DNA of 64,000 nucleotides from Vreelandella lionensis (GTDB lineage: Bacteria; Pseudomonadota; Gammaproteobacteria; Pseudomonadales; Halomonadaceae), in contig NZ_MWVI01000074.1 of assembly GCF_002087295.1 (NCBI RefSeq), forward strand, positions 62,001-126,000. Direction: 5' to 3'. A model generated the notes under the pieces. It was not told where the DNA came from. It did not search any database and saw nothing but the letters and a program-made list of their open reading frames with translations. The translations under genes were made by a program, and so were the position numbers. Below are positions 39,774-49,929 of this stretch, piece by piece. Positions within the stretch are counted from its first letter, which is position 1, and each line of letters starts with the position of its first letter.

Positions 39774-40463
39774 ATGGACGCTGCGCTACACGAATGGAGC
39801 CTGTCACCCAAACAGGCGATTGCGCTGCAGTCACAACTCGCCCAGCAGTTAGAGAGCCGTGACCGCATCAACCCGGCGACGTATATCGCGGGGGTAGACA
39901 TTGGCTTTGAAGAGGGCGGGGCGGTGACGCGGGCGGCAGTGGTGGTGTTGCAGTGGTTGCCAGAAGAGGCTCCGCATCTACCGGTGGTCGAGCAAGTGGT
40001 GCATCGCGAACCCACACGCATGCCCTATATTCCAGGGCTACTCTCCTTTCGCGAAATCCCCGCTGCGCTAGGTGCGTTTGCCAAGCTCAAGACTCAGCCA
40101 CAGCTGGTGATGGTCGATGGCCAAGGCATCGCCCACCCCAGGCGGCTAGGGGTCGCGGCACATCTAGGGCTTTGGCTTGATCTACCTACCATCGGTATCG
40201 CCAAGTCACGGTTGACTGGTAAGCATGCAGAGGTTGGTGAAGCGCGGGGCGATTGGGTACCGCTCATGGCCGGGCAAGAGGTGATTGGTGCCGTACTACG
40301 CTCGCGGGCGAACGTAAAGCCGGTATTCGTCTCGCCGGGGCATCGGCTTTCGCTGGATACCTCCCTTGAGTGGGTAATGCGCTGCCTGGGCCCAACCAAG
40401 CTGCCTGAGCCGACCCGCTTGGCAGATCGGCTGGCATCGCGGCGAGATCAAAAGAAGCGTTAA
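39774..40463 (+). CDS. nfi: Endonuclease V
   Basis: A DNA repair nuclease of 229 residues that cuts next to deoxyinosine. The catalytic acids stand in YIAGVDIGFEEGG (first Asp), YIPGLLSFREIPAAL (Glu) and LVMVDGQGIAHPRRLGVAAH (second Asp), and the late motif TIGIAKSRLTG is present. Length matches the family. AAGGAG precedes the ATG. The gene is intact and ends four bases inside the convergent amidotransferase gene. Confidence 0.9.
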   Translation: MDAALHEWSLSPKQAIALQSQLAQQLESRDRINPATYIAGVDIGFEEGGAVTRAAVVVLQWLPEEAPHLPVVEQVVHREPTRMPYIPGLLSFREIPAALGAFAKLKTQPQLVMVDGQGIAHPRRLGVAAHLGLWLDLPTIGIAKSRLTGKHAEVGEARGDWVPLMAGQEVIGAVLRSRANVKPVFVSPGHRLSLDTSLEWVMRCLGPTKLPEPTRLADRLASRRDQKKR

Positions 40464-41170
40464 ATAAAGTCGATAAAAAGCTGCAGCAGGCTGGTCGCTT
40501 CTGGCGTCTCGCTAATCTCATTGAGTAGCTGGTCTGGGTTGTCACCCTGGTCACGCAGGGCTGCGCGCTGGCGCTCAATGTAGGCGCGCATGACGGGCGG
40601 TGAAAACTCAGGGTGAAACTGCGCGCGCCATTGGCGCGGCCCGTAGGGTAGCGCTTGGGGGGCGTCGTGGCAGTTGTGGGCCAGAATAGTAGCGCCATGA
40701 GGAAGCTGCATCACCGACTGAGCGTGGGTGAGGTGAGCAGGAAAGGGCCCGGGTAGTTGGCTAAAGAGCGGGTCTTGCTGGCCTGCCTGCGTTAAGCGGA
40801 CCGTCCGAGTGCCCGATTCTCGGCCAGCGGGGTGATAGTCGCTAATACCGCCAAACGCCGCCGCCATTAGCTGATGGCCATAACAAACGCCCAGCAGCGG
40901 CAGGTTATCGGCCAGTGCTTGCTGCAGCCAGGGTTTTAGCGCCTCGCTCCAGGAGGGCTGCTCGCTCACCATGCTGTGAGAACCGGTAATCACGGCACCT
41001 GCAATGTCCTCGGGAGGCGTCGCCGTCAGCCGCGCATCCCACACCTTTAGCGTTAACTGCTCGGGTAACGCATCGTTCAGCCGCCGGATAAACAGCTGCT
41101 CAAAATCACCGTGTTGGTCGACCACTTCAGGGAAGGCTTACCCGGTTTTAATAATGACTAAAGAGGCCAT
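40460..41170 (-). pseudogene. Class I glutamine amidotransferase, GMP-synthase-like, early in-frame stop
   Basis: A 236-codon protein resembling stand-alone GMP-synthase-type glutaminase domains. The nucleophile Cys is in LPLLGVCYGHQLMAAAFGG and the His in WRAQFHPEFSP. The family start is MASLVIIKTG, then a TAA at 41138-41140 stands where the family has a polar residue, and the frame continues AFPEVVDQHGDFEQLF. Translation could restart at a GTG at 41125, missing 15 residues of the first strand. Substrate unknown. Confidence 0.75.
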
Positions 41171-41282
41171 GGCATTCTCGTTATCGTGTCGCGGCGGTGG
41201 AAAGATAGCCGAATCAGGTCATTACGCTGTAAGCTGAAACGTCTTGTTTAATTACCGTTTTACCATACATTAGGAGCTTGAT

Positions 41283-41786
41283 ATGCAACAGATTACTCGT
41301 GCAGGGCAGCCGATAGATGTAGCAGGTACTCTACCTGTCGTTGGGCAAGCTGCCCCGGCGATGACGCTGACCAACAGCGACCTGGAAGATGTCACGCTGG
41401 ACACCTACCAAGGCAAACGTAAAGTGTTGAACATTATACCCAGTGTGGACACGCCCACCTGTGCGATGTCTACCCGGCGGTTTAATGAGCTGGCCTCCAG
41501 CCTGCAAGATACCGTTGTACTGGTAGTCTCGGCTGACCTGCCGTTCGCCGCCAAGCGCTTCTGCGGAGCCGAAGGGCTGGATAACGTTGAGACGCTCTCC
41601 ACCTTCCGCCATCGGGAGTTCCAGGAAGCCTGGGGCGTGGCGCTGTGTAACAACAGCATGGAAGGGCTGTGTGCCCGCGCGGTCGTCGTACTGGATGCGG
41701 ACAACCGCGTGCTACATAGCGAGCTGGTAAGCGAGCTGAAAGACGAGCCGGATTACGAAGCGGCTCTCGCGGTGCTCAACGGCTAA
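41283..41786 (+). CDS. tpx: Thiol peroxidase
   Basis: A peroxiredoxin of 167 residues that reduces lipid and alkyl peroxides with thioredoxin. The peroxidatic Cys60 is in [16 protein letters not shown] and the resolving Cys94 in [13 protein letters not shown], the same positions as in E. coli Tpx. The N-terminal [20 protein letters not shown] is typical. TTAGGAG precedes the ATG. Intact; the 3' end overlaps the convergent amidotransferase gene by 11 bases. Confidence 0.92.
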   Translation: MQQITRAGQPIDVAGTLPVVGQAAPAMTLTNSDLEDVTLDTYQGKRKVLNIIPSVDTPTCAMSTRRFNELASSLQDTVVLVVSADLPFAAKRFCGAEGLDNVETLSTFRHREFQEAWGVALCNNSMEGLCARAVVVLDADNRVLHSELVSELKDEPDYEAALAVLNG

Positions 41787-42459
41787 TTCGTTCGCGCCCT
41801 TGTTGGGCAGCCCCCACCAGCGCGCTAATCAAGCGCTGCTGGGGGCGGTTGAAAATCAGCCACTCGGGGTGCCACTGTACACCAATCAGAAAGTCGTGAG
41901 CTTCGGACTCGATCCCCTGTACCAGTCCATCTCTGTCTCTCGCGACGATTTTAATGCCTTTTCCCGCCTGGTTAACGGCCTGGTGATGTAGGCTATTCAC
42001 ACGGCACCAAGTCACTCCCAGCAGTTGATACAGTTGGCTGTCTCCGGCGATATCCACCGTTTTACGCGGCAGCACGGTGCGACGCCGCTTCAACCCTTCA
42101 TGGGTCGTATAAATATCGGGGTCCAGCGTGCCGCCCAAATGTACGTTAATTAACTGAGCGCCCCGGCAGATGCCAAGCACCGGCGTGTTTTGCGGAATGA
42201 ACCGATTCAACAAGCTCAATTCTAACTCGTCCCGGGCGGGGTCCAAGCGCACGTCGAGCTGGACTTCGCCGCCGTACAGTTGCGCTTGAATATCATCGCC
42301 GCCGCCGATGATCAGCCCATCCAGGTGCTCGGGCATAGGGCGAGAGGGCGACAGACGTAGCGGTTTGCCGCCGTGACGCCATACGGCAAACCAGTCAAAG
42401 CACCAGGCAAGCTGGCTTTTACGATCCGAGGTGGTAATTCCGATGAGTGGTCGAGGCAT
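41776..42459 (-). CDS. Class I glutamine amidotransferase, gamma-glutamyl hydrolase-like (peptidase C26)
   Basis: A protein of 227 residues of the PuuD-like group, which hydrolyses gamma-glutamyl amides. The nucleophile Cys stands in [17 protein letters not shown], and the His-Glu pair in [22 protein letters not shown] is also typical. It lies on the same strand as, and 47 bases after, an amidoligase-like gene. In such pairs the ligase is thought to make an amide bond and the glutaminase to supply ammonia or trim the product. The natural substrate is unknown. Intact. Confidence 0.8.
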   Translation of the reverse strand: MPRPLIGITTSDRKSQLAWCFDWFAVWRHGGKPLRLSPSRPMPEHLDGLIIGGGDDIQAQLYGGEVQLDVRLDPARDELELSLLNRFIPQNTPVLGICRGAQLINVHLGGTLDPDIYTTHEGLKRRRTVLPRKTVDIAGDSQLYQLLGVTWCRVNSLHHQAVNQAGKGIKIVARDRDGLVQGIESEAHDFLIGVQWHPEWLIFNRPQQRLISALVGAAQQGRERISR

Positions 42460-42506
42460 GCAGGCGGCGTCTCGTCTTTCCAGTAGGGTGAAGGGGGAGC
42501 GTCGTT

Positions 42507-43515
42507 TTAAGAAGCGCTAAATGGCCTCAGTAGCTTAGTTTTTAAGCGGGCCCACCATGGCTTGCTATGCTCGTCGATGTACTCATCGCAGCGCGCCCGC
42601 AATACTTGGTCGTCAGCAGCCAGCTTCTCTACCTCTACCCAGCGGTTCCACTCCACCACTGACCCCCAGCCCGGCTGAGAGAGCTGCGCGTTAGGTAAGC
42701 GGTAGTGAAAGGTCGGGCGCGGTTTGGTGAGCTCGCCATGCAGCAGCTCGTGGGGGTGGTCGGGGCGCAAATAGGCAAACAGCGGGAGCAGATCCAACTC
42801 CCGATTACGAGTCGGGTTATAGTGTAAATAGTCGTCGATAAAGGTATCTAGATCCGGTTGGTAGCGGACGTCCAGCACCTTCAGGGCATACTCTTTGTGA
42901 AACGGGTTGGCGTGAGGCAGCACTTCGCGGGTGATATCCACCTTAATTTCTTCACGCAGCCAATTGGCCAGCAGCAGGTAGGCGCGCATCATGGCGAGCA
43001 GGTACTCCACCTCCTGGCTTTCCACCTCAGGGTTCAGGTGTAGTCCAAAACCATAGAGCAGGCTGGCATCGGTGCCTTTTGGCGCCTTTTTCCCGCAGCG
43101 TTTCAAAGAGCGTATCGAGTGTTTCTAGCTCGTCCCAAGGAATAGGCGGGCAGACGATTTCGGTGGGCACCAAGCCGGTCACCATATCGCCGATCAGCTC
43201 GCGGGTTTTTTGGTGAAACTCTACTCGCCGCTGGTGCTGCTGGCGCGCCCATTCACTGTCGCTTTCATGGTGCTCTTCCAGCAGTGCTTTATCAGGGTGG
43301 GCGTATTGGGTATCCAGCTCAATGCCAAACTCTCCCCAACGTGTGCCTTCCACCTGTAGCCGATGAGGGCTGACCACGTTAAGCTCCCCACCAAATAGCG
43401 TGCGCACCAGCTCAGCCGTCTCGCGGGGCGGTAGCCCGGCAAACTCGATTTCAACGCCGACGCAGCGTGTTTGGCCATCTTTATTTACGCGTTTGGGTGG
43501 GGCTTGCAGCGTCAT
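42507..43515 (-). pseudogene. Amidoligase-like enzyme (glutamine-synthetase fold), frameshifted
   Basis: About 335 codons once joined. The N-terminus has the amidoligase mark RCVGVEIEFAGL, with GIELDTQYAHPDK and VTGLVPTEIVCPPIP further on, and the second half has SLLYGFGLHLNPEVES and HYNPTRNRELDLLPLFAYLR. These residues form the ATP/metal site in the family. A frame change near 43080, at a run of A after LREKGAK, splits it. Family members are carboxylate-amine ligases with unknown substrates, found with a class I amidotransferase as here. The ATG at 43515 follows AGGATACCGAGATG-like spacing. Confidence 0.75.
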
Positions 43516-43641
43516 CTCGGTATCCTTGAGAGGAACGTTTGAAGGGTCAGCCTATCATAGTCACGCGTTGAGGCTGAGCGTAATCAACGAAGTAAATGTT
43601 AATCACCGGTACCTGTGGCCGGTCTATGTCGGGAGTGACGT

Positions 43642-46069
43642 GTGCGACAGCACTGGATAACCAAAATCATCGTAGGCGTAGTGCTCAGCATGCTGCTCAG
43701 CGCGGCGGCACTGGCGCAGAGTGTTTCCTTGCCTAACCTGACGGGTGGCGACTCGTCGGAACAGGCCGAGGTAAGTAACGAAGATTTTCAGCGCTCGCTT
43801 AGCGATGTGATCTCCATGCTCGAAAACGAGCAGCAGCGTACTGCGCTACTTGAGTCGCTGCGGGAGCTTCAGGTAAGCACCGATGCGGCCGAAGACGAGG
43901 GCGTGGTAAGGCAAGGCCTGCTAGGTGCACTGGCCGATACGCTAACCGACATTGGCGAACAGGCCCAGGCTGGTGATTCACCGATTGACGAGTGGTCACG
44001 CCAGCTAGTGCAGGGGGCGGATGACTTACGCGCTTTAAATGATGGCGCTGACCAAGGGGAGGCCATTCGCGCGGTGGCCGACGGCGCCGTGCTGGCCTTT
44101 GTATGGAGCGCGCTGTTGGTAGTGATGATTGCCTTTGGCCGCTTAGTCGCCACGCGTCGCCACTGGCCGTTGGATCTTCCCCGCGACCCCAAAGCGTGGC
44201 TACTGGCGGTGCACTTTTTACGTCGCATGCTGCCGTGGACGCTGGCGTTTGCCATTACGCTCGGTATTGGTCAAATCCTGCCTTACAGCCCAGGGCGTGC
44301 CGTGGTGCTGGTGGTGGCATATATCTGCCTATGTGGCCGCGCGCTCTCGGTAGTGTTTGAGACCGTGATCGCCTTCTTCAGTCGGGGCCATCGCTTCCCC
44401 GCGGTGCAGGTGCTACAGCATAAAGCGCTGCGTGGCCTGTTTGTGATTGGCGCGTTGATTGCTCTGGGCGATGCGGTGAACTCCACGCGCTTAGTAGAAC
44501 TACTAGGCGCAGAGCTTTCCGGCTTGGTATCGGTGCTGGCGAACATGCTGGCAGCACTGCTATCGGCGCGCTTTATCTTTAAGTTTCAGCGCCCTATACG
44601 CCATCTGATTTGCAACCGGCCTTACAAGCAGCGCCGGGATGCCAGCGCCGCTGTTGAGATGATTCGTGCCCTGGGCGGGCTTTGGCATATCCCCGCGCTA
44701 TTGATGGTGGGCGGCTCGCTGCTGGCGATTTTTATTACCGTGGGCGATGTGGGCACGGCCCTGGCACGCTCGATTGTCTCTGCCAGCCTGCTGGTATTAA
44801 CGCTAGTGGTCACTGGGCTGTTGCGTCGGCAATCAGAGCGGCTTAATAAACGCCGTCATCGCCGCCGTTTTAGCCAGTACCGCAAGCGCTTAGAGCGCTT
44901 TGGCTTTGTGCTGGCGCATATCTGCGCGTGGATGGTGTTTGCCGAGCTCTCCATGCAGGTATGGGGAGGGTCGCTGTTTGGGCTGGGGCAGCAGGCCGTG
45001 GCGAGCGCCCGGATCGGGCAAGCGCTGGTGAGCCTTGGTGCTACGATTTTGCTGGCCTGGCTGGTATGGATTTTTGCCGATACGGCCATTCAGCGGGCGT
45101 TGACGTCGTCGGCTCGCTCCCGCGGGCGGCGCGTGAACCAGGCGCGGGCGCAAACCATTACGCCGATGATTCGCAACGTGATTTTTGTCGCTATTTTGAT
45201 CATCGCGGTGATTGCGGGGCTAGCCAACCTTGGGGTGAACGTCACGCCACTGCTGGCGGGTGCCGGTGTGATCGGTCTGGCGATTGGTTTTGGTGCCCAA
45301 ACCCTGGTGCAGGATTTAATCACCGGGTATTTTTATTCTGATTGAAGACTCGTTGGCGGTGGATGACTTTGTGCAAATCAACGGCCATATGGGCACAGTA
45401 GAAGGGTTAACACTGCGCACGGTGCGGCTGAGAGACCTGGATGGCGTGGTGCATATCATCACCTTTAGCCGCATTGAGTCGATCCACAATATGTCCCGCC
45501 AGTTCGGCATTGCCCTGATGCGTATTCGTATTCCGTTCGATATGAAAATCGACGATGCGATTACCCTCATGCAGGAGACCGCCCAGGAGCTGCGTAAAGA
45601 CCCGATGATGCGCCACTATATTTGGTCGCCGCTGGAGATGCAGGGCGTGCAGGGCTTTGAAGAGGGCTGCCCGATTTTGCGGATGCGCTTTCGCACCGCG
45701 CCGGAAATGCAGTGGGATGTTTCCCGCGCCTTCAATCTGCTGCTGAAGCAGCGCATGGAAGCACAAGAGATCGATCTGGGCGTACCGCGTTTGAGTGTCA
45801 GCATGGAGGCACGCTCAGAGTCGCGTATGGAAGACACCTCCGGCACCGATTTAAGCATGGAGCGGGGCGAGGAGAGCAGCGCTTCTGCACAGGACGAGGC
45901 GCATAAAAAGCCTGCGCCGCCGAAGCCCGCACCGCGGCCCACCCAGGCAGAAATACGCCAGGATGAGCGGGAGCGCAACGGTGCTTCAGCCCATGCCAAG
46001 CCCCAGGCTCAAGGCAAACCCCAAAGCGAGGCCTATGCCCGCCCCCACGGTGAAAACGGAGATGAGTAA
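43642..46069 (+). pseudogene. Large MscS family mechanosensitive channel, YbiO-like, frameshifted
   Basis: An inner-membrane channel of about 805 residues, open under osmotic downshock. It has a signal-like N-terminus (IIVGVVLSMLLSAAALAQ), a periplasmic helical region, many membrane segments, and the pore helix AGAGVIGLAIGFGAQTLVQD. After it LITGYF should run into ILIEDSLAVDDFVQINGHMG; one extra T in a T5 run near 45332 causes a stop at 45345. The beta domain (LRDLDGVVHIITFSRI) and C-terminus follow, with a low-complexity tail. The start is a GTG with GGGAG upstream. In a salt-loving cell such channels are important, so true loss is unlikely. Confidence 0.83.
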
Positions 46070-46432
46070 CCAAGGCCCGCGCAGGCGACGCCAGCGGTTA
46101 TAGAGCGAGACCGCGTGGCTGACGCGGTCGACTAGCTCATCGTGGCGGGAGATCGCGTTATCCGGCGGCAGCGAAAAATCATTGGCCACATCGCCCTGCC
46201 AGTGGGCGCCATGGGTTAGGCCCAACCGGGCGCGCAGGCGCCCAATGTCGCTCAGCGTGTGGTGAAGAGTATCGTAGGTTTCCCTGTGTGGGGCAACGGC
46301 GAGCACTGACGTGGCATCCTGGCGTAGCGCGCTGTTCGGGCAGCGGGCCACGGCACTGTTGATCTGATGGTCGTTCGCGTCAGGCGACAGAGCGAGGCGT
46401 TGATACAGGTCACGCATAATCCAGGTGATCAC
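45986..46432 (-). CDS. Small membrane protein with J-like domain lacking HPD
   Basis: A protein of 148 residues (143 if the ATG at 46417 is used). The N-terminus RDLYQRLALSPDANDHQINS resembles helix I of a J-domain, and HRETYDTLHHTLSDIGRLRA resembles the end of one, but the HPD motif that triggers DnaK is missing. The C-terminus is a hydrophobic anchor (WLLISVFTVGAGIGLALGFA). It lies 17 bases after a true J-domain gene on the same strand, so the two are probably co-expressed. It overlaps the 3' end of the convergent mscS gene by 84 bases. Function unknown. Confidence 0.65.
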   Translation of the reverse strand: MITWIMRDLYQRLALSPDANDHQINSAVARCPNSALRQDATSVLAVAPHRETYDTLHHTLSDIGRLRARLGLTHGAHWQGDVANDFSLPPDNAISRHDELVDRVSHAVSLYNRWRRLRGPWLLISVFTVGAGIGLALGFALSLGLGMG

Positions 46433-46449
46433 TCCCCAAGTGGTAACGG

Positions 46450-47442
46450 TTAATAGGTTTGCATCAGGTAATCATAGGCATTTTTGATACGTTGAAAACG
46501 TGCCGACGCCAGCGCTACCTGATGCTCACTTTCGGAATAGAAACGGTCAGGGTGGTGGAGTTGGGCCATGCGCCGATACGCCCGGCGCACGTCAGTTTTG
46601 CTCGCGCCGGGGGTTAACCCCAGCACGGCCAGGGCGCGGGTGGTGCGGTCAGGCGGTGGAGGGCTGCTGCGCTGATAGTGGCGTCGCCGAGCTTCTTCCT
46701 GGCGCGCCTGCTCTTGCCGGGCCTGCTCCTGACGCGCTTGCTCGGCTCTGGCTCTCTCTGCTCTGGCCTGTTCGGCGCTGGACTGCTCCGCCCGCGCTTT
46801 GGCACGGCGGGCGTCCTCTTTTTGCTGCTTTTTTTCCTGCTGTTTCTGCTTCTTTTCCTGCTGTTTATCCGCTTTGGCCCGCTGCTGCTGTTCAGCCTGT
46901 TCTTGCGATGCCTTCTCGCGTTGGGCGGCGTCGGCCTCTTCTTGCGCCTTCTGGGCGTAATAAGCCGGGTCGTGGGTTTGCCAATAGGCGTCTCGGCTTG
47001 GGTCTTCTGGTGGGCGCAAGGGCTGGCCGGTCAGCTCTTGAAAAAGCGTGCCCAAGGTGGCTGGAGCTACGTTTAGCAAATCGGCTAAAAAACGCAGGAT
47101 ATAATGATTGGCAAGCGAGATATCACCGTCGTCTGTCGCGACAGTAATCGCCTGGTGCATCACACTCAGGCTACGCTCTTTAGAGCACTCTTTGCGCACT
47201 ACCTCGGCGGCGAGCTGGATGGCGTGCAGGTCTTGGCTGTGGGCAATGCTCATCACCGGCCCTAGTTCATGCCCGTGGCGAAACTGCGCCGTCACCTGGG
47301 CCAAACGGCGACGCCGCTGGCCTTCCGAGACGTGCTGGCGGTGCACCAGCACCCAGCCCAGCAGTAGCAGTGTAGCCGTATCCACTTGGCTGCGGCTTTT
47401 GAGCAGCAGCAGCTCAAAGGGTGAAAAACGGGCGATGGACAT
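46450..47442 (-). CDS. J-domain co-chaperone with TerB-like N-terminal domain
   Basis: A 330-residue protein with three parts. Residues 1-150 resemble the TerB/DjlA helical domain (VLVHRQHVSEGQRRRRLAQV, LANHYILRFLADLLNVAP). A long charged, coiled region rich in Lys, Gln, Glu and Ala repeats follows. The C-terminal J-domain (LGLTPGASKTDVRRAYRRMA) has the HPD triad in QLHHPDRFYS. It should stimulate DnaK. No membrane segment is seen, unlike DjlA, but the partner gene downstream encodes an anchored J-like protein. Intact. Confidence 0.75.
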   Translation of the reverse strand: MSIARFSPFELLLLKSRSQVDTATLLLLGWVLVHRQHVSEGQRRRRLAQVTAQFRHGHELGPVMSIAHSQDLHAIQLAAEVVRKECSKERSLSVMHQAITVATDDGDISLANHYILRFLADLLNVAPATLGTLFQELTGQPLRPPEDPSRDAYWQTHDPAYYAQKAQEEADAAQREKASQEQAEQQQRAKADKQQEKKQKQQEKKQQKEDARRAKARAEQSSAEQARAERARAEQARQEQARQEQARQEEARRRHYQRSSPPPPDRTTRALAVLGLTPGASKTDVRRAYRRMAQLHHPDRFYSESEHQVALASARFQRIKNAYDYLMQTY

Positions 47443-47553
47443 TCCCTAGCTCCAAGGCGAAGTAGTAAACCGTAGCCTCTGTTTAGCAGACCACTATGGC
47501 GAATTAACCATGGTATATCATCGTGTTTGGCAATGAAGTAGGAGATTAGTGAG

Positions 47554-48984
47554 GTGATCAACGTTGAGCGTAAAAATAGTTTCCAGCTACGCCTGTCGCG
47601 GCGGCTAAAAGAAGAAACGTCGCATACGCTCGATGTGTATCTGTTTGTGCCCAAAGAGCTGGGGTTAAGCCCCCAAGTCATCTCCGAAGAGGCATTTTAC
47701 CACGGTGCGATTAGCGTCTCGCGCACCTACTACAGCGATGAATACCATCTGCCGCTGGTCCATAGCCGACTGGCCAGCCGTAACCAGTTGGGCAGCGACT
47801 CTTACCGCCTCAGCCTCAGCCTTTACGCCTATCAATACGTGGGTGCATTGGAGCGCACCACGCAACAACTGCTTTCTGATGCCCGTAAACTGCGTCGGGA
47901 GCCAGGCGATGACCCCTCCGCTTGGCAAGAGAAAGCCGACGCGCTGAGCGAGCAGCTCGCCGAGATGAGCGATCTCAGTGACGGCATATTAAAACGCCTA
48001 CGGCGCAATCCGCCCAGTGACGAGCGGCTGTACAAATACTTTGCCAATATTGACAACTACCTCTCCTGGTTTACCGAACAGCAGCTATTAGCCCTAGTCG
48101 CGCATATGCCACGGGGCGGGCCGTTTAGTGATATCAAGCGGCGCTTTATTAACATTTGCCAGCGCGAAGGGGAGTACCGTCAGGCCCAGGAGTACAACGC
48201 TGAACGGGTCATGGAAGATCCGACTCGCATGTCGAATAAAATGCGCCTGCTGCGGCGCCTGATTGAGCAACCGATCACCCTCAAGCAGCGTGCCCTGGAG
48301 CTGGGTAGCGGCGAACAAAAGGCGGTCAAAGCGCTGGCCACGGCGGTGGTGATGGCGTTTGTGTCGCTGGGTGTTCTGCAGCTACGCAACGCCCTAGGGG
48401 ATATTACCGCACTGTTTGTACTGGCCATGGCGCTGCTCTATGCGCTGCGGGAAGTTTTCAAAGACGATCTGCGTAACACCCTATGGCGCTGGCTGCGTCG
48501 CGGCCGTCCCAAGTGGCGTCGCCAATACATCGACCCCACCCGAAACGCCCTGGTGGGGCGGCAGCTTGAGTGGTTCGACTACAAGCGCTACTCTGCTCTG
48601 GATAGCGATATTCAGCAGATGCGGCGGCGCACCGTGGCCCAGCGTGACGAGGTGGTGATGCACTACCGCTCCAGCTCACGTATGTCGCCGACGCGCTTTC
48701 TCAGTGGTTATGAACACACCCGCGAAACGCTGCATATCGACCTCTCGATGCTGACCCGCCTAATGAGCAAAGAGAAACATCACATCTACCGTTTAAAAGA
48801 GGGCCAATCAGTGCGGGAGAGTGTTGAGCGGCGCCACCTGTTCAACCTAGTGATACGTGAAACCGGCAGCGAGGACACGCCCTATCTTGCCCGTTGGAAG
48901 GTCGTGGTCAGCCGTTCTGGCATCGTCGCGGTGGAAAGAGTCGCGGAGAGCAGCGCTGAACAAAATGGCAATAAACTGCGTTAG
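47554..48984 (+). CDS. Conserved membrane protein of unknown function
   Basis: A 476-residue protein I do not recognise. The N-terminal half is charged and helical (LERTTQQLLSDARKLRREPG, WQEKADALSEQLAEMSDLSD). Two adjacent hydrophobic segments lie near residues 265-300 (AVKALATAVVMAFVSLGVLQ and ITALFVLAMALLYAL), joined by a short loop, so both ends face the cytoplasm. The C-terminal part is basic and ends in strands (LARWKVVVSRSGIVAVERV). The start is a GTG at 47554 with GGAG upstream. It is divergent from the J-domain gene across 111 bases. Intact and clearly under coding constraint. Confidence 0.75.
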   Translation: MINVERKNSFQLRLSRRLKEETSHTLDVYLFVPKELGLSPQVISEEAFYHGAISVSRTYYSDEYHLPLVHSRLASRNQLGSDSYRLSLSLYAYQYVGALERTTQQLLSDARKLRREPGDDPSAWQEKADALSEQLAEMSDLSDGILKRLRRNPPSDERLYKYFANIDNYLSWFTEQQLLALVAHMPRGGPFSDIKRRFINICQREGEYRQAQEYNAERVMEDPTRMSNKMRLLRRLIEQPITLKQRALELGSGEQKAVKALATAVVMAFVSLGVLQLRNALGDITALFVLAMALLYALREVFKDDLRNTLWRWLRRGRPKWRRQYIDPTRNALVGRQLEWFDYKRYSALDSDIQQMRRRTVAQRDEVVMHYRSSSRMSPTRFLSGYEHTRETLHIDLSMLTRLMSKEKHHIYRLKEGQSVRESVERRHLFNLVIRETGSEDTPYLARWKVVVSRSGIVAVERVAESSAEQNGNKLR

Positions 48985-49122
48985 ATCAAAATAGTCTCAA
49001 CGCGCGGGCTTAGATACTTAGCTGGTATGGGTAAATTTTCTGCAGCGAACTAGTCTCAAAGAATAGGCAGGTGAGCCTTGAAAAGAGGGCTGACTCAAGG
49101 GCTGGGCGCAAGGAGGATAACC

Positions 49123-49812
49123 ATGCAAGCTATCGATATCATGACACCCAAAGTGGTAAGTGTAGGGCCCGATACTGAAGTGCGTGACATTGCACAACTG
49201 TTGCTCAAACACCGGATCAGTGCGGTTCCCGTGGTAGATGATGAGCACCGGGTGGTTGGGATTGTCAGCGAAGGCGATTTGATGCGTCGGGTAAAAGATG
49301 ACAGCGAGCATGGCCACTCGTGGTGGTTGACGCTGTTCAGCGGCGGCAAGGATGCTGGCGACTATGTTAAGTCTCATGGTCGTAAAGCCCATGAAGTGAT
49401 GACCCCGAACCCCATGACCGTTGAAGAGAACACGCCGCTACATACCATTGCCCGGCTGTTAGAAAAGCACCACATTAAGCGCGTGCCGGTTGTGCGTGAA
49501 GGCAGGTTAGTGGGCATCGTCAGCCGCGCCAATTTGCTGCAAGGTATTGCCAACGCAGTGGTCGCATCAACGCAGTCGCCTACGGATGACCGCCAGATAC
49601 GGGAGGCCATTCTGAATGAGGTGGAGCACCACACAGGCGTGCAAACTGCAGGCATCAGTGTGATTGTGGATGGCGGCGTGGTGGCCGTCTGGGGGTTGGT
49701 TGAATCCCTTGAGCAGAAACAGGCGGTGACGGTGGCTGCTGAGAACGTGCCGGGCGTTACCCGAGTTGAAAACCACCTGGGCATGATGCCTCGGGGTGTG
49801 GGGTATATATAG
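49123..49812 (+). CDS. CBS-pair and BON domain protein
   Basis: A 229-residue cytoplasmic protein. Two CBS motifs form a nucleotide-binding pair: IMTPKVVSVGPDTEVRDIAQ with AVPVVDDEHRVVGIVSEGDL, and VMTPNPMTVEENTPLHTIAR with RVPVVREGRLVGIVSRANLL. A C-terminal BON domain follows (REAILNEVEHHTGVQTAGIS, VWGLVESLEQKQAV). CBS-BON proteins are thought to sense adenine nucleotides or membrane state; the exact role is unknown. The ATG at 49123 has AAGGAGG upstream. Intact. Confidence 0.87.
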   Translation: MQAIDIMTPKVVSVGPDTEVRDIAQLLLKHRISAVPVVDDEHRVVGIVSEGDLMRRVKDDSEHGHSWWLTLFSGGKDAGDYVKSHGRKAHEVMTPNPMTVEENTPLHTIARLLEKHHIKRVPVVREGRLVGIVSRANLLQGIANAVVASTQSPTDDRQIREAILNEVEHHTGVQTAGISVIVDGGVVAVWGLVESLEQKQAVTVAAENVPGVTRVENHLGMMPRGVGYI

Positions 49813-49889
49813 TCTTTGACAGCGCCTTTCCTGTGGTCTGAATACTCCTCTCGTAACCAGACCAATAGTGTTGAGGGAGTCGTTGATCG

Positions 49890-49924
49890 TGCCCGCTATG
49901 CAGCTATGCACTAGCGGGCATTTT
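49890..49924 (+). terminator. Intrinsic terminator after CBS-BON gene
   Basis: TGCCCGCTA and TAGCGGGCA form a 9-bp perfect stem (13-base loop) followed by TTTTCT. It lies just before the 3' end of the convergent aminotransferase gene. Confidence 0.82.
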
Positions 49925-49929
49925 CTACC

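Noticed and set aside
43642..46069. Two separate channel genes in place of one mscS
   Set aside because: The second part begins inside the beta domain and removing one T gives a continuous family sequence.
46500..47147. Long plus-strand open frame of 215 codons
   Set aside because: It is antisense to the J-domain gene, has low-complexity residues and no ribosome site; the minus-strand frame has clear family motifs.
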